NCBI RefSeq assembly: GCF_900129585.1
Contig: NZ_FQWF01000003.1
Span: forward strand, 1-64,000
DNA length: 64,000 nucleotides
Direction of reading: 5' to 3'
Origin: Flavobacterium micromati
Lineage (GTDB): Bacteria; Bacteroidota; Bacteroidia; Flavobacteriales; Flavobacteriaceae
Translations under genes and position numbers: made by a program
Notes under the pieces: model-generated
The model's database searches: none
The model's input: only the letters and a program-made list of their open reading frames with translations
Told to the model about the DNA's origin: nothing
Shown: piece by piece, positions 36,653 through 45,567 of the stretch
Numbering within the stretch: the first letter of the stretch is position 1
Layout: the number at the start of each line of letters is the position of its first letter

Positions 36653-37300
36653 ATGCGAACTCAGTATTCAAATATACAAATTAGACAAGAACTCGTTAAC
36701 AGCATCGTTCATGGTTTTGGAATTATTTTTGGTATTGTAAGTATTCCTATCCTGATAGCATTTGCCATTAAAAGTGATAATACTAATGGTATTATTGGTG
36801 CTGCGATTTATGGGTTTTGTTTTTTACAACTTTTTACTTTTTCTACATTGTACCACGGAATTCAGCATGCTCAGGCAAAACGCACACTCGAAATTCTTGA
36901 TCACATCAGTATTTTTTTTCTAATAGCAGGTACTTACACGCCGTTTTTACTTATGTATATGCCAATTTCTTTTGGTATTACGTTGCTAGCGGTTTTGTGG
37001 AGTCTAACGGCAGTGGGAATCATTTTTAAGATTTTTTTCACTGGAAAATGGAAGATCTTTTCTACTCTAATTTATATAGCAATGGGTTTTATTATGATTG
37101 TGGGCGGACGTACTTTCTTTGAAAGTATTCCCTCTAATATCCTGACTATGATTCTAATTGGCTGCGGACTTTACTTAGTGGGTGTTGTTTTTTACTTATG
37201 GAAGAAATACCGGTACAACCATGCTGTCTGGCATTTTTTTGTACTCGCGGCTGCTGTTTGTCATTACGTAGCGATTTTATTGGCAGTCGCATTGAATTGA
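36653..37300 (+). CDS. Hemolysin III family (TrhA/PAQR-like) membrane protein
   Basis: A 215-residue integral membrane protein with seven hydrophobic segments. It has the family motifs: ELVNSIVHGFG (about 13-23) at the N-terminus, STLYHG (about 63-68), LDHISIFFLIAGTYTP (about 82-97) and HAVWHFFVLAAAVCHY at the end. The histidines and aspartate in these motifs form the metal site of the PAQR superfamily. Bacterial members have been linked to membrane-fluidity homeostasis and possible ceramidase-like hydrolysis; the name hemolysin III is historical. The gene stands alone. Confidence 0.93.
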   Translation: MRTQYSNIQIRQELVNSIVHGFGIIFGIVSIPILIAFAIKSDNTNGIIGAAIYGFCFLQLFTFSTLYHGIQHAQAKRTLEILDHISIFFLIAGTYTPFLLMYMPISFGITLLAVLWSLTAVGIIFKIFFTGKWKIFSTLIYIAMGFIMIVGGRTFFESIPSNILTMILIGCGLYLVGVVFYLWKKYRYNHAVWHFFVLAAAVCHYVAILLAVALN

Positions 37301-38184
37301 TTATAAAAAGAATTATATTAATTAGAAAATAATAGACACAAAGTTTTTGGCGGCAATTAAGAAGTTGATTATAAAAAAGAGTGAATTAATATTTGAATAA
37401 AAGGAAATATAAATTCAGGAATATGATTAAACAAAGACCAGTAAGTTTCCTTCTAAGCAATAACTACTTAATAATTAATACATTTTTTTAACTTGAGGTA
37501 ATTTAATGTTCAAAAAATTTTCTATTTGGATTTTCTTTGATGGAAAGAAGTATAGTTTGGTGTCCAACAGAGGTAAAAATTTCCTATCTAAATGCGAGTT
37601 TAAAATCGTGATATTTGAGAGCGAATTCTAAATAAGTTATTGGATGGTTAGTTTTTACAGCATATTTCGATTTAAATGTTCGTACAACCGCATTTGTTGA
37701 ACCTAATCAGCTGTTCCAATATATGATTCATGAGTTAATGGAAATCCCTGAATATGTAGTTTTTCTTTACGCCATTTATTATACCCTATTTTTTTCATTT
37801 ACTTTCTGTTTTTTGGGTAAATTTAATTTGATAAAAATAAATTTAGTTTTTATTATCAAACAAGGGGTAAAATCAATTTTAACGCCAAGATATTTTGTTA
37901 TTTGCTTTTGGGGTAAAATTGGTTTTGAAAAGGTAAAATTAATTTAGAAACTAATTATAGAGGTAATTTTGATTTATTTAGATCTTGAAGATAAAATAAT
38001 TGGGGAAGATTGTACAACTAGAAATAAATGATAAACGGCTGTTTTACACTCGTTTGTAACATTGTTAGGGTCTGTCTGAGCTTAAATAGAGAATATTAAT
38101 ACCTTGGTTACTATTTGTAAAATCTTTTTCACTAATGATACGGAGGTTTTTAATTTAAAACTTACTAAATTTTCGTACGATATA
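37301..38184. other. 884-bp spacer before tmRNA with short repeats
   Basis: No recognised gene. One hydrophobic 74-codon frame (37723-37947) overlaps the repeats and looks accidental. A cluster of GGTAAAATTAATTT-like repeats lies at 37815-37976. Confidence 0.5.
37815..37976. repeat. Cluster of five GGTAAAATTAATTT-like motifs
   Basis: Variants of (G)GGTAAAATTAATTT begin at 37815, 37864, 37910, 37931 and 37961, at irregular spacings of 21-49 bases, all in the same orientation. The motif is too regular for a chance AT-rich patch but matches nothing I know. Confidence 0.45.
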
Positions 38185-38225
38185 GAAAAAAAAATGACGC
38201 CAATTGTCTTGCAATGGCGTCATTT
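38185..38225 (-). terminator. Intrinsic terminator of tmRNA
   Basis: An 11-bp perfect stem (AAATGACGCCA with TGGCGTCATTT) and a 12-base loop, followed on the minus strand by a run of T. It begins about ten bases after the mature 3' end of tmRNA. Confidence 0.92.
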
Positions 38226-38234
38226 GGCATTTTG

Positions 38235-38628
38235 TGGAGTCGCCGAGAATCGAACTCGGGTCCAAACAAGCAACTAAAAAGCTTTCTACACGTTTATTTC
38301 CTGATTAGATTTTCGATAGTGTGCTAGGCCAGAAACAGCCACACGCTACTTATCTTCTTAATTTCGAAATCCACCCGAAGCTCATGGAAATCTAGGTTTA
38401 TTTTTACGGTTCCCCTAAATTGACTGCCACAAACCAAGGCTTTCAAGGAGAATCCAGCTTTCCTATCTGATAGGAACGTGGCTTAATCTTACTATAATTC
38501 GGATTATGCAGCTAAAGCGTAGTTATTTTCGCCGTGTAAAATGATAAGATCTTATATTTACGAGCAAGGTCTCAATGCTCGACGTGCTTACTGATCAATT
38601 CGACTTGCTGTCAAAACCAGTCGACCCC
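38235..38628 (-). ncRNA. ssrA: tmRNA (transfer-messenger RNA)
   Basis: tmRNA frees ribosomes stalled on broken messages and tags the peptide for degradation. The 5' end GGGGUCGACUGG (38628 downward) and the 3' end CGACUCCA (to 38235) pair as an acceptor stem with one G-U pair. GGGTCCGAGTTCGATTCTCGG-like text nearby is the T arm (GAGTTCGATTC). The tag frame runs on the minus strand from 38533 to 38504: GGC GAA AAT AAC TAC GCT TTA GCT GCA TAA, giving GENNYALAA, usually with an extra Ala from tmRNA itself. The next bases after the discriminator are CA, so CCA is not fully encoded and must be added. The length is about 394 nt. Confidence 0.97.
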
Positions 38629-38665
38629 TTTTAATTTCAAAATTTAAACTTGAATTTTGAGTTTG

Positions 38666-38673
38666 CAAATATA
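38666..38673 (-). promoter_or_regulatory. -7 box of the tmRNA gene
   Basis: The minus strand reads TATATTTG, an exact TAnnTTTG match, about 38 bases before the mature 5' end. This leaves about 30 bases of leader for 5' processing. No clear -33 element was found. Confidence 0.45.
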
Positions 38674-38730
38674 CTGATAAAACTTTAATTTCTGTTGTAA
38701 AATTTCTAGTAGTTACACTTCTATTTTTTT

Positions 38731-39930
38731 CTAATTGTCTTTAATTCGAAATGGATAATTTCCAAATAATGATGCCAATTTTCGTACATCATATGTTTTT
38801 CGGGAAAACTTGTTAGAAAGGGCAATAATTGTGACCCCTTCTTTCTGAAGTGTAATGTACGATGAGGTATTTCCATGCCACCAACCGTTGTGAAAATAAA
38901 AATTTTGTCCATCTTCAAAGTTTATCATGCGTATTCCTAGTCCGTAATTTTTTGTTCCTTTACGCTCATTGCTATAAGGTTTGTAAATAAGCGCGTTCAG
39001 TTTTGGACTTAAAAAATTAGGGCTATTTCTGGCGCGGTCAAATTTCAAAAAATCTCGCGGCGTCGAATAAATGTTCTTATCGCCATAAACCGCATCTAAA
39101 TAATCTTTGCCTATTTCTACTTTATTCCCTTTATATGATGTTACAGCCGAATCTTTATCTCTTTCATAATTAAAAACATAAGTATTTTTCATGCCAAGTG
39201 GCTTAAAAATCATTTGATCCATCGCCTTTTCATACGGCAGCTTGGTTACTTTTTCAATGATTAGCGCCAGCATTGCATAATTTGTGTTACAGTAACTAAA
39301 ATGAGTATCGGTTTTGTACTCTAATCTAATATTTTTAGTAGCCATAATTGTCAAAATATCCTGATTGGAAAGTATATTATGCCTGTCCCAAACCGATTTA
39401 TCTCGATCAGTAAAGTAGGCATAATTTCTCATGCCGCTTCTATGATTTAATAAAGTTTGAACCGTAATATCTGGATATGGGAAATCCTTTAATATTGTAT
39501 TCACTTTTTGATCTAATGCTATTCTTTTTGCATTTATTAATTTTAAAATCGCAGTTGCTGTTAAAACCTTACTAACTGATGCAAGATGGATAGGAGTGGA
39601 TTTTGTAATTAAAGTTTTGTCTCTAAAATTAGCATAGCCTTCATACTTTTCATAAATGATTTGACCGTGTTGAGCGACTAAAAAACTACCATTTAAACTA
39701 TTATTAGACCAATTTTTATTATAAAAGGATTCAATTTCTTGTTTTTTTAAATTGATGTACGAGGTAGTAAGTTTAGTTTCCAATTTACCTAAAGGCTTCA
39801 TTTTGGGTAAAATACTCTTTGGAAGTTCACTGTCTGATAATTCAACTTTTTTTTTCTCCTTGGCGCAGGAACTCAAAATGATAAGGACGAGAAATATATG
39901 TAGTATCTTTGCTTTTTTTATAAATATCAT
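38731..39930 (-). CDS. Serine hydrolase (class C beta-lactamase-like) lipoprotein
   Basis: A 399-residue penicillin-binding-fold hydrolase. The start at 39930 gives a lipoprotein signal with lipobox LSSC (Cys22). Catalytic motifs: SVSK at residues 118-121 (S-x-x-K), Y213-C-N as the Y-x-N motif, and HNG in FHNGWWHG in place of KTG, as seen in class C beta-lactamase-related esterases and D-aminopeptidases. The order and length fit the 'serine hydrolase' family rather than a true resistance beta-lactamase. It is anchored to the outer or inner membrane on the periplasmic side. It is monocistronic, directly upstream of tmRNA on the same strand. Confidence 0.87.
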   Translation of the reverse strand: MIFIKKAKILHIFLVLIILSSCAKEKKKVELSDSELPKSILPKMKPLGKLETKLTTSYINLKKQEIESFYNKNWSNNSLNGSFLVAQHGQIIYEKYEGYANFRDKTLITKSTPIHLASVSKVLTATAILKLINAKRIALDQKVNTILKDFPYPDITVQTLLNHRSGMRNYAYFTDRDKSVWDRHNILSNQDILTIMATKNIRLEYKTDTHFSYCNTNYAMLALIIEKVTKLPYEKAMDQMIFKPLGMKNTYVFNYERDKDSAVTSYKGNKVEIGKDYLDAVYGDKNIYSTPRDFLKFDRARNSPNFLSPKLNALIYKPYSNERKGTKNYGLGIRMINFEDGQNFYFHNGWWHGNTSSYITLQKEGVTIIALSNKFSRKTYDVRKLASLFGNYPFRIKDN

Positions 39931-40174
39931 TACTGTAGTGCTAGAAAGGCAAATATATAGAATCAAAGCCTTTTCAATAGCCGTTTTTTAAACCTTAACA
40001 CTATTTTATTATTGTGCTGTAATGTAAATTTTTTTAATGTATTGGACTTCACTGTACAGTAGATTAATATAAATGGAATAATTTTAGAAAAAATCAATTA
40101 AGTGAAAACTGTTGTAAGTGTAACAAATCACTATCATAGAGTCACTATTTAATAATTTAAAGTCCGTTATACTT

Positions 40175-41377
40175 ATGAAATTTGGAATCTTAAAAGAACG
40201 CAAAAATCCACCTGATAGAAGAGTTGTTTTTTCACCTAATGAATTAACAATATTGAAACAAAAATACAAAAATGTCTCTGTCAAAGTAGAGCATTCTGAG
40301 ATTAGGATTTTTGAAGATTCCCAATATCAAAATCTTGGAATTGAAGTCACAAATGATATTAGCGACTCTGATTTTTTCTTTGGCGTAAAAGAAGTGCCTG
40401 TCGAAAATTTAATTCCTAACAAGTCCTATTTCTTTTTTTCGCATACAATAAAGAAACAACCTTACAACAGAAAATTATTGCAGGCAATCCTAGAAAAGAA
40501 TATCGATTTATACGATTACGAAACACTTGTAGACACTGAAAACCGCAGGTTGATAGGTTTTGGGAGATATGCTGGAATCGTAGGAGCATACAACGGAATT
40601 CGGGCTTTTGGGATAAAATTTGAAATGTTTAAATTACCAAAAGCAGATACGCTTTCTGGAAAAGATGCATTAATTAGTCACCTGAAACGATTAGTTTTAC
40701 CACCTTTAAAATTTGTCATTACAGGAACAGGAAAAGTGGGTAATGGTGCTAAAGAAGTTTTAGATGCAATAAAAATAAAAGAAGTTTCTGCTGAGAATTA
40801 TTTGACAAAAAATTACGCTCAGGCTGTTTATACTCAAATTGATGTTTTAGAATACAATAAACGTAAAGACGGACAGACATTAGATTTTACAGATTTCTAT
40901 CAAAATCCAAAAGAATACGTTTCTGATTTTGAAAAATTTACTAAGGTAACTGACATTTATATCACCGGCCATTTTTATGGCAATGACGCGCCAGCAATTT
41001 TGACTCAAGAAATGCTAAAAGCTAATGATTGCAAAATAAAAGTGGTGGCTGATATTTCCTGCGATGTCAATGGTCCTATCGCTAGTACGTTGCGATCATC
41101 AACTATTGCAGAGCCTTTATACGGCTACCTTCCGGACGAAAATAGGGAAGTGGATGTTTTTCATCCGGCCGCAATTGTCGTGATGGCAGTTGATAATTTA
41201 CCCTGTGAATTACCAAAAGATGCCAGTGATGGTTTTGGAGAAATGTTTTTAGAACATGTAGTTCCGGCATTTTTTAATAATGACAAAGACGGAATTTTGC
41301 ACCGAGCTAAAATTACTGAAAAAGGAAAACTGACGCCGCGATTTAGTTATTTACAAGATTTTGTTGATGGGAAATAG
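40175..41377 (+). CDS. Saccharopine dehydrogenase-like NAD(P)-dependent oxidoreductase
   Basis: The 400-residue protein belongs to the alanine dehydrogenase/transhydrogenase-N superfamily that includes lysine-forming saccharopine dehydrogenase (LYS1). The N-terminus GILKERKNPPDRRVVFSP is the AlaDH/PNT N-terminal signature. K72 (GVKEVP) and H90 (SHTIKKQ) match the catalytic Lys/His pair of LYS1-type enzymes. GTGKVGNGA (184-192) is the Rossmann nucleotide loop, and VVADISCDVNGPI is the second conserved patch. It probably acts in lysine catabolism or another amino acid oxidoreduction; the exact substrate is not determined. It is monocistronic with its own terminator. Confidence 0.82.
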   Translation: MKFGILKERKNPPDRRVVFSPNELTILKQKYKNVSVKVEHSEIRIFEDSQYQNLGIEVTNDISDSDFFFGVKEVPVENLIPNKSYFFFSHTIKKQPYNRKLLQAILEKNIDLYDYETLVDTENRRLIGFGRYAGIVGAYNGIRAFGIKFEMFKLPKADTLSGKDALISHLKRLVLPPLKFVITGTGKVGNGAKEVLDAIKIKEVSAENYLTKNYAQAVYTQIDVLEYNKRKDGQTLDFTDFYQNPKEYVSDFEKFTKVTDIYITGHFYGNDAPAILTQEMLKANDCKIKVVADISCDVNGPIASTLRSSTIAEPLYGYLPDENREVDVFHPAAIVVMAVDNLPCELPKDASDGFGEMFLEHVVPAFFNNDKDGILHRAKITEKGKLTPRFSYLQDFVDGK

Positions 41378-41397
41378 TTCTTTTTCATATACAAGTT

Positions 41398-41430
41398 TAA
41401 GCCTGCACGTTTAGTTGCAGGTTTTTTTTT
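41398..41430 (+). terminator. Intrinsic terminator after the saccharopine dehydrogenase-like gene
   Basis: CCTGCA / TGCAGG stem (41402-41407 and 41416-41421), 8-base loop, then nine T. It is about 20 bases after the stop codon. Confidence 0.9.
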
Positions 41431-41520
41431 GATGTGCACAGTACGTTTCTGTACTTTTTTGCTTCTCAAACATTACAAATCTCTTAACATCACATAATTC
41501 TACCACCGACTCAAAAAACG

Positions 41521-41528
41521 TAATTTTG
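41521..41528 (+). promoter_or_regulatory. -7 box ahead of the luciferase-like gene
   Basis: TAATTTTG matches TAnnTTTG and ends nine bases before ATG 41537. The leader would be very short (a few bases), or a downstream ATG at 41543 or 41549 may be the true start. Confidence 0.4.
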
Positions 41529-41536
41529 TGTAAACT

Positions 41537-42586
41537 ATGACAATGATTATGATCAAAAAAAATATTCCCATTTCGATATTAGAGTTAGCGGTGATTTCCC
41601 AAGATAGCAATGCACAAGAAACTTTTCAAAAAACAAAAGAATTAGCGCAACTTGCTGATAGTTTAGGCTACAAGAGATTTTGGCTGGCTGAACATCACAA
41701 TATGGCTCACGTGGCTAGTACTGCAACGGTGATTCTAATTGGTTATATTGCAAGCCAAACTTCATCTATTCGAGTAGGTTCTGGTGGAATCATGCTGCCC
41801 AATCATGCTCCGTTAATCGTTGCGGAGCAGTTTGGAACTCTCGAAATTTTGTACCCCAATCGCATTGATTTAGGTCTCGGTAGAGCGCCAGGAACCGATG
41901 GATTAACCGCTCAAGCGATTCGTAAAGATTTTTACGAGCAGTCTCAGCGTTTCCCGCAAAACGTCGCGGCACTTCAGAAGTTTTTCTCCATCGATAACGC
42001 TGCTTCAAGTGTACGAGCTTTTCCTGCCGAAGGGACGAATGTTCCTATTTGGATTCTTGGTTCAAGTATGGATAGTGCGGCTTTGGCTGCAGCCAATGGA
42101 TTAGCATACGCTTTCGCGGGACATTTTGCACCAAAGCAAATGTACCAAGCTTTTGAATATTACAGAGATAATTTTGAACCATCAAAATATTTAGATAAAC
42201 CTAAAACGATGGCTTGCGTAAATGCCATTCTCGCTAATACTGATGAAGAAGCCGAGAAATTGGCAACAAGTCTAACTCAAATGTTTTTAAATTTAATTAG
42301 GAATGATCGAAAAGCGTTACAACCACCACTTGACTCGCTAGACGGAATAATGAACGAACAAGAGCATTTTCATGTAAACCAAATGACTGCTTGTTCATTT
42401 GTAGGGAGTAAAAGTAAGGTGGAAGCAGAGCTGGAACAATTTATCGATTATACCCAAGTTGACGAATTAATGGTTACAAGTCCTATTTTTAATCATAAGG
42501 ACAAATTGAAAAGCATACAGTTATTGAAAGAAGTAATTGATTCGGTAAATATTGATCGCGAGGATTTCGTTTTGCATCAAAACTAG
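41537..42586 (+). CDS. Luciferase-like (LLM) flavin-dependent monooxygenase
   Basis: The 349-residue TIM-barrel protein belongs to the bacterial luciferase-like family, YhbW-type subgroup. Motifs: ISILELAVISQ near the start, RFWLAEHHNM (about 54-63), GSGGIMLPNHAPL (about 88-100) and LGLGRAPGTD (about 117-126). The last two are typical of the LLM group-A proteins that use reduced FMN. The substrate is unknown in nearly all such proteins. There are three ATGs in the first five codons (MTMIM), so the exact start is uncertain by up to four residues. It is a single gene between a terminator and the pabB promoter. Confidence 0.88.
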   Translation: MTMIMIKKNIPISILELAVISQDSNAQETFQKTKELAQLADSLGYKRFWLAEHHNMAHVASTATVILIGYIASQTSSIRVGSGGIMLPNHAPLIVAEQFGTLEILYPNRIDLGLGRAPGTDGLTAQAIRKDFYEQSQRFPQNVAALQKFFSIDNAASSVRAFPAEGTNVPIWILGSSMDSAALAAANGLAYAFAGHFAPKQMYQAFEYYRDNFEPSKYLDKPKTMACVNAILANTDEEAEKLATSLTQMFLNLIRNDRKALQPPLDSLDGIMNEQEHFHVNQMTACSFVGSKSKVEAELEQFIDYTQVDELMVTSPIFNHKDKLKSIQLLKEVIDSVNIDREDFVLHQN

Positions 42587-42645
42587 TCTGCAAGAATTAA
42601 TTTAATTATTTGCAAAATAAATAGCGTTAATTAGTGAAATCAATT

Positions 42646-42675
42646 TTTGAAGGTTTGTTTTTTATTGTAATTTTG
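42646..42675 (+). promoter_or_regulatory. Promoter for pabB
   Basis: TTTG (42646-42649), an 18-base spacer and TAATTTTG (42668-42675) match the Bacteroidota consensus. The expected start site lies near 42680, just before the TTG start codon at 42698, which supports that unusual start. Confidence 0.6.
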
Positions 42676-42697
42676 AATTTTAAATACAAACACTTTT

Positions 42698-43993
42698 TTG
42701 AGAACTTCTATTTACAAGTTGGTTGATAACCCTAAACTGTTTAAAAAACAGCTTTTATATTGGTCACAACAGTTTCGCGAAATCATATATTTAGACAGTA
42801 ATGACTATCCACAGGTTTATTCCAGTTACGACTGCGTTGTTGCCGTAGATGCATTCACTTCTATAAAAACCGATTTTCACAATGCCTTTGAAGATTTAAA
42901 ACAGTATCAGCAAACCAGTAAAGATTGGCTTTTTGGTTATTTATCTTATGATCTAAAAAACAATACTGAGTCATTATTTTCTAAAAATTTTGACGGACTT
43001 GATTTTCCCGATTTATTCTTTTTTCAGCCTAAAAAATTATTTTTATTCAAGGGAAATCAACTTGAAATTAAGTATCTCAATTTCTGTGACGATGAGGTAG
43101 AAGCTGATTTTGAAGAAATAGAGCAAATTTCTGATTTAGCAAATAGCAAGGAAGAAAAACTGATCATTCAGCAGCGCATTTCTAAGAAAGATTATATCAG
43201 TAAAGTGTCAAAAGCACTAGAACACATTCATCGAGGCGATATTTATGAACTTAATTTTTGTCTGGAATTTTTTGCAGAAAATGCAACTATAAATCCTTTC
43301 GGAAAATTCAGTTTACTAAACGAGATTTCGCAACCGCCATTTGCTACTTTTTTTAAGAATAATAAACACTTTTTACTGTCAGCAACTCCTGAGCGGTATT
43401 TAAGAAAAGACGGAGAGCGTATAATTTCGCAACCAATTAAGGGTACCGCTAAACGATTTGCAGATCCGCTTGAGGATCAAAACTCTAAAAATCAATTGGC
43501 TTCAGATCCAAAAGAACGCTCTGAAAACATCATGATCACAGATCTAGTGCGCAATGATTTATCAAAAACAGCACAAAAAGGAAGCGTTGAAGTAACTGAA
43601 TTATGCGGCGTTTATTCGTTTTTACAAGTGCACCAAATGATCACGACAATTACATCAAAACAAGATAGTCAATATGCTGCTGTTGATGTTATCAAAACTA
43701 CTTTTCCAATGGGAAGTATGACTGGCGCACCAAAAATCGCGGCGATGAAAATAATTGAAGAACTAGAGGAAACAAAACGGGGGTTGTATAGTGGAGCGGT
43801 TGGTTATTTCACACCTGATGGCGACTTTGATTTCAACGTTGTTATTCGTAGCATTTTGTATAATCAGGAGCAAAAATACGTTTCGTTTTCAGTGGGAAGT
43901 GCAATTACTTCGCTTTCGATTCCAGAGAAAGAGTATGAAGAGTGCTTACTAAAAGCGAAAGCAATGCGAGAAGTATTGGGAGATTTAGCGTAG
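42698..43993 (+). CDS. pabB: Aminodeoxychorismate synthase component I
   Basis: This chorismate-binding enzyme makes 4-amino-4-deoxychorismate for folate synthesis. The 431-residue protein has IHRGDIYELNFC (about 181-192), QPIKGTAKR with K248, NIMITDLVRND and the signature MGSMTGAPK. PIKGT with lysine is characteristic of PabB; anthranilate synthase has PIAGT. TTG at 42698 starts the reading, giving MRTSIYKLVDN; no ATG is available that keeps the N-terminal domain, and the promoter position agrees. The glutaminase subunit is not adjacent. Database names often read 'anthranilate synthase component I family'; the Lys argues for the folate branch. Confidence 0.88.
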   Translation: MRTSIYKLVDNPKLFKKQLLYWSQQFREIIYLDSNDYPQVYSSYDCVVAVDAFTSIKTDFHNAFEDLKQYQQTSKDWLFGYLSYDLKNNTESLFSKNFDGLDFPDLFFFQPKKLFLFKGNQLEIKYLNFCDDEVEADFEEIEQISDLANSKEEKLIIQQRISKKDYISKVSKALEHIHRGDIYELNFCLEFFAENATINPFGKFSLLNEISQPPFATFFKNNKHFLLSATPERYLRKDGERIISQPIKGTAKRFADPLEDQNSKNQLASDPKERSENIMITDLVRNDLSKTAQKGSVEVTELCGVYSFLQVHQMITTITSKQDSQYAAVDVIKTTFPMGSMTGAPKIAAMKIIEELEETKRGLYSGAVGYFTPDGDFDFNVVIRSILYNQEQKYVSFSVGSAITSLSIPEKEYEECLLKAKAMREVLGDLA

Positions 43994-44253
43994 CTATTTG
44001 ATAAAAAAATAAAGGCAAATTATTACATATTTTAATTTGATGTGCTATTATTAATGACCGTTTATTTTAATTAACAGAAATCTTAATTAACTTAATGAGC
44101 TTAATGGTTTAAAAAATGTAATGTGTATGTAATAGACTTTTTCATAATTATCATCGGTATTACTTCAAACCTGCGAGATATGATTGAAGATAATTGTTGA
44201 GTTTCATATCGCAAGTCGTGGCTTAAATCAAAATGAATTAATTAAATTTGGCA

Positions 44254-45567
44254 ATGCTAGAAAAATTTCAAAATCATTTACTTCATAATTTCCCGTTTTT
44301 AAATGGAAAGAAGTTACTTCTTGCTACCAGCGGAGGAATTGATAGCATGGTTATGGTTCATTTATTTCTGCAATTAAACTATAAAATAGCGATTGCACAT
44401 TGTAATTTTCAATTGCGTGGACTCGAAAGTTTTGATGATCAAAATTTTGTTCAGGATTATGCTGCAGCAAAAGATGTTCCCGTATTTATCACACAATTTG
44501 ATGCAAAAGCTTTTGCTGAGGATTATAAACTTTCTACTCAAGTTGCTGCTCGAGAGTTGCGCTACAACTGGTTTTATGAATTACTCGAAACAGAAAAATA
44601 CGACTACATCTTAACGGCTCATCACGCGGATGATAATCTAGAAACTTTTCTTATTAACCTGTCACGTGGTACTGGTTTAGATGGGTTGACTGGAATTCCA
44701 GCACAAAACGAGAGGGTAATGCGTCCGCTTTTGGCTTTAAGCCAACAAGAAATAGAAAAGTATGCTGAATTAAACGCTGTTCACTGGCGTGAAGATAGCA
44801 GCAATGCTTCTGATAAATACTTGCGAAATCAAATTAGGCATCATTTATTACCAATGTTTAAAGAACTTAATCCAAATTTTCAAACTTCGTTTCAAAAAAC
44901 ACAGCGATATTTGCAAGAAGCGGCTTCAATGGTAGAGGATGCTACAATAATGATTTACCAACAAGTGGCTAGTCAAGAGGAGGAAAGCATTAAATTTGAC
45001 ATAAAACAGTTAAAAAAATTACCAAATTACAAATCGTATTTATACCAGTGGCTGAATGAATTTGGGTTTACGGCCTGGGACGATATTTATGATTTGGTTC
45101 AAAGTCAATCCGGAAAACAGGTTTTCTCAGCGGAATATCGATTACTTAAAGATCGAGATTTTTTAATAGTAGTTCCTTTGGATCTTGAAAAAGAAAAACA
45201 AGAATATTTTATAGAAAAAGATCAAAAAGAAGTTAAGATTCCCTTAAAACTAGCATTTCATAAAGCAGCTACGCTAAGTTCGGTATCAAATAAAACTATC
45301 TTTGTCGATTCAAATAAATTGCAATATCCATTGGTTTTACGTCATTGGGAAGAGGGAGATCAATTTCAACCTTTTGGCATGAATGGAAAATCAAAAAAGA
45401 TTAGTAAGCTTTTTAAAGATGAAAAATTATCTTTGTTAGACAAAGAAAATACGTGGCTTTTGTGTTCTAATAAATCCATTGTTTGGGTAATTGGTATTCG
45501 GCAAGATGAACGATTTAAAATTGAAAACACAACTCAAAATATACTTAAAATAGAATTAGAAGAATGA
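44254..45567 (+). CDS. tilS: tRNA(Ile)-lysidine synthase
   Basis: TilS attaches lysine to C34 of tRNA-Ile(CAU) so that it reads AUA. The 437-residue protein has the PP-loop ATSGGIDSM (about 24-32) for ATP, LTAHHADDNLETFLINLSRG (about 127-146) and the RPLL and REDSSN segments. A TilS C-terminal domain includes LRHWEEGDQFQPFGMNGKSKKISKLFKD (about 345-372, quoted only in part as HWEEGDQFQPFG). ATG 44254 is chosen over a TTG two codons upstream. A TAAATTTG sequence ends four bases before this ATG. The stop overlaps the start of the DsbD-like gene (ATGA), so the two are translationally coupled. Confidence 0.94.
   Translation: MLEKFQNHLLHNFPFLNGKKLLLATSGGIDSMVMVHLFLQLNYKIAIAHCNFQLRGLESFDDQNFVQDYAAAKDVPVFITQFDAKAFAEDYKLSTQVAARELRYNWFYELLETEKYDYILTAHHADDNLETFLINLSRGTGLDGLTGIPAQNERVMRPLLALSQQEIEKYAELNAVHWREDSSNASDKYLRNQIRHHLLPMFKELNPNFQTSFQKTQRYLQEAASMVEDATIMIYQQVASQEEESIKFDIKQLKKLPNYKSYLYQWLNEFGFTAWDDIYDLVQSQSGKQVFSAEYRLLKDRDFLIVVPLDLEKEKQEYFIEKDQKEVKIPLKLAFHKAATLSSVSNKTIFVDSNKLQYPLVLRHWEEGDQFQPFGMNGKSKKISKLFKDEKLSLLDKENTWLLCSNKSIVWVIGIRQDERFKIENTTQNILKIELEE

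Noticed and set aside
37723..37947. 74-codon hydrophobic plus-strand frame
   Set aside because: It overlaps the GGTAAAATTAATTT repeats, and the protein-like part (FVEPNQLFQYMIHELMEIPEY) continues upstream only to a nearby stop. No family is recognised. It could be a gene remnant, but this cannot be supported.
38731..39930. Antibiotic-resistance beta-lactamase
   Set aside because: SxxK and YxN are present, but the third motif is HNG and the sequence fits the broad serine hydrolase/esterase group. There is no evidence for drug hydrolysis.
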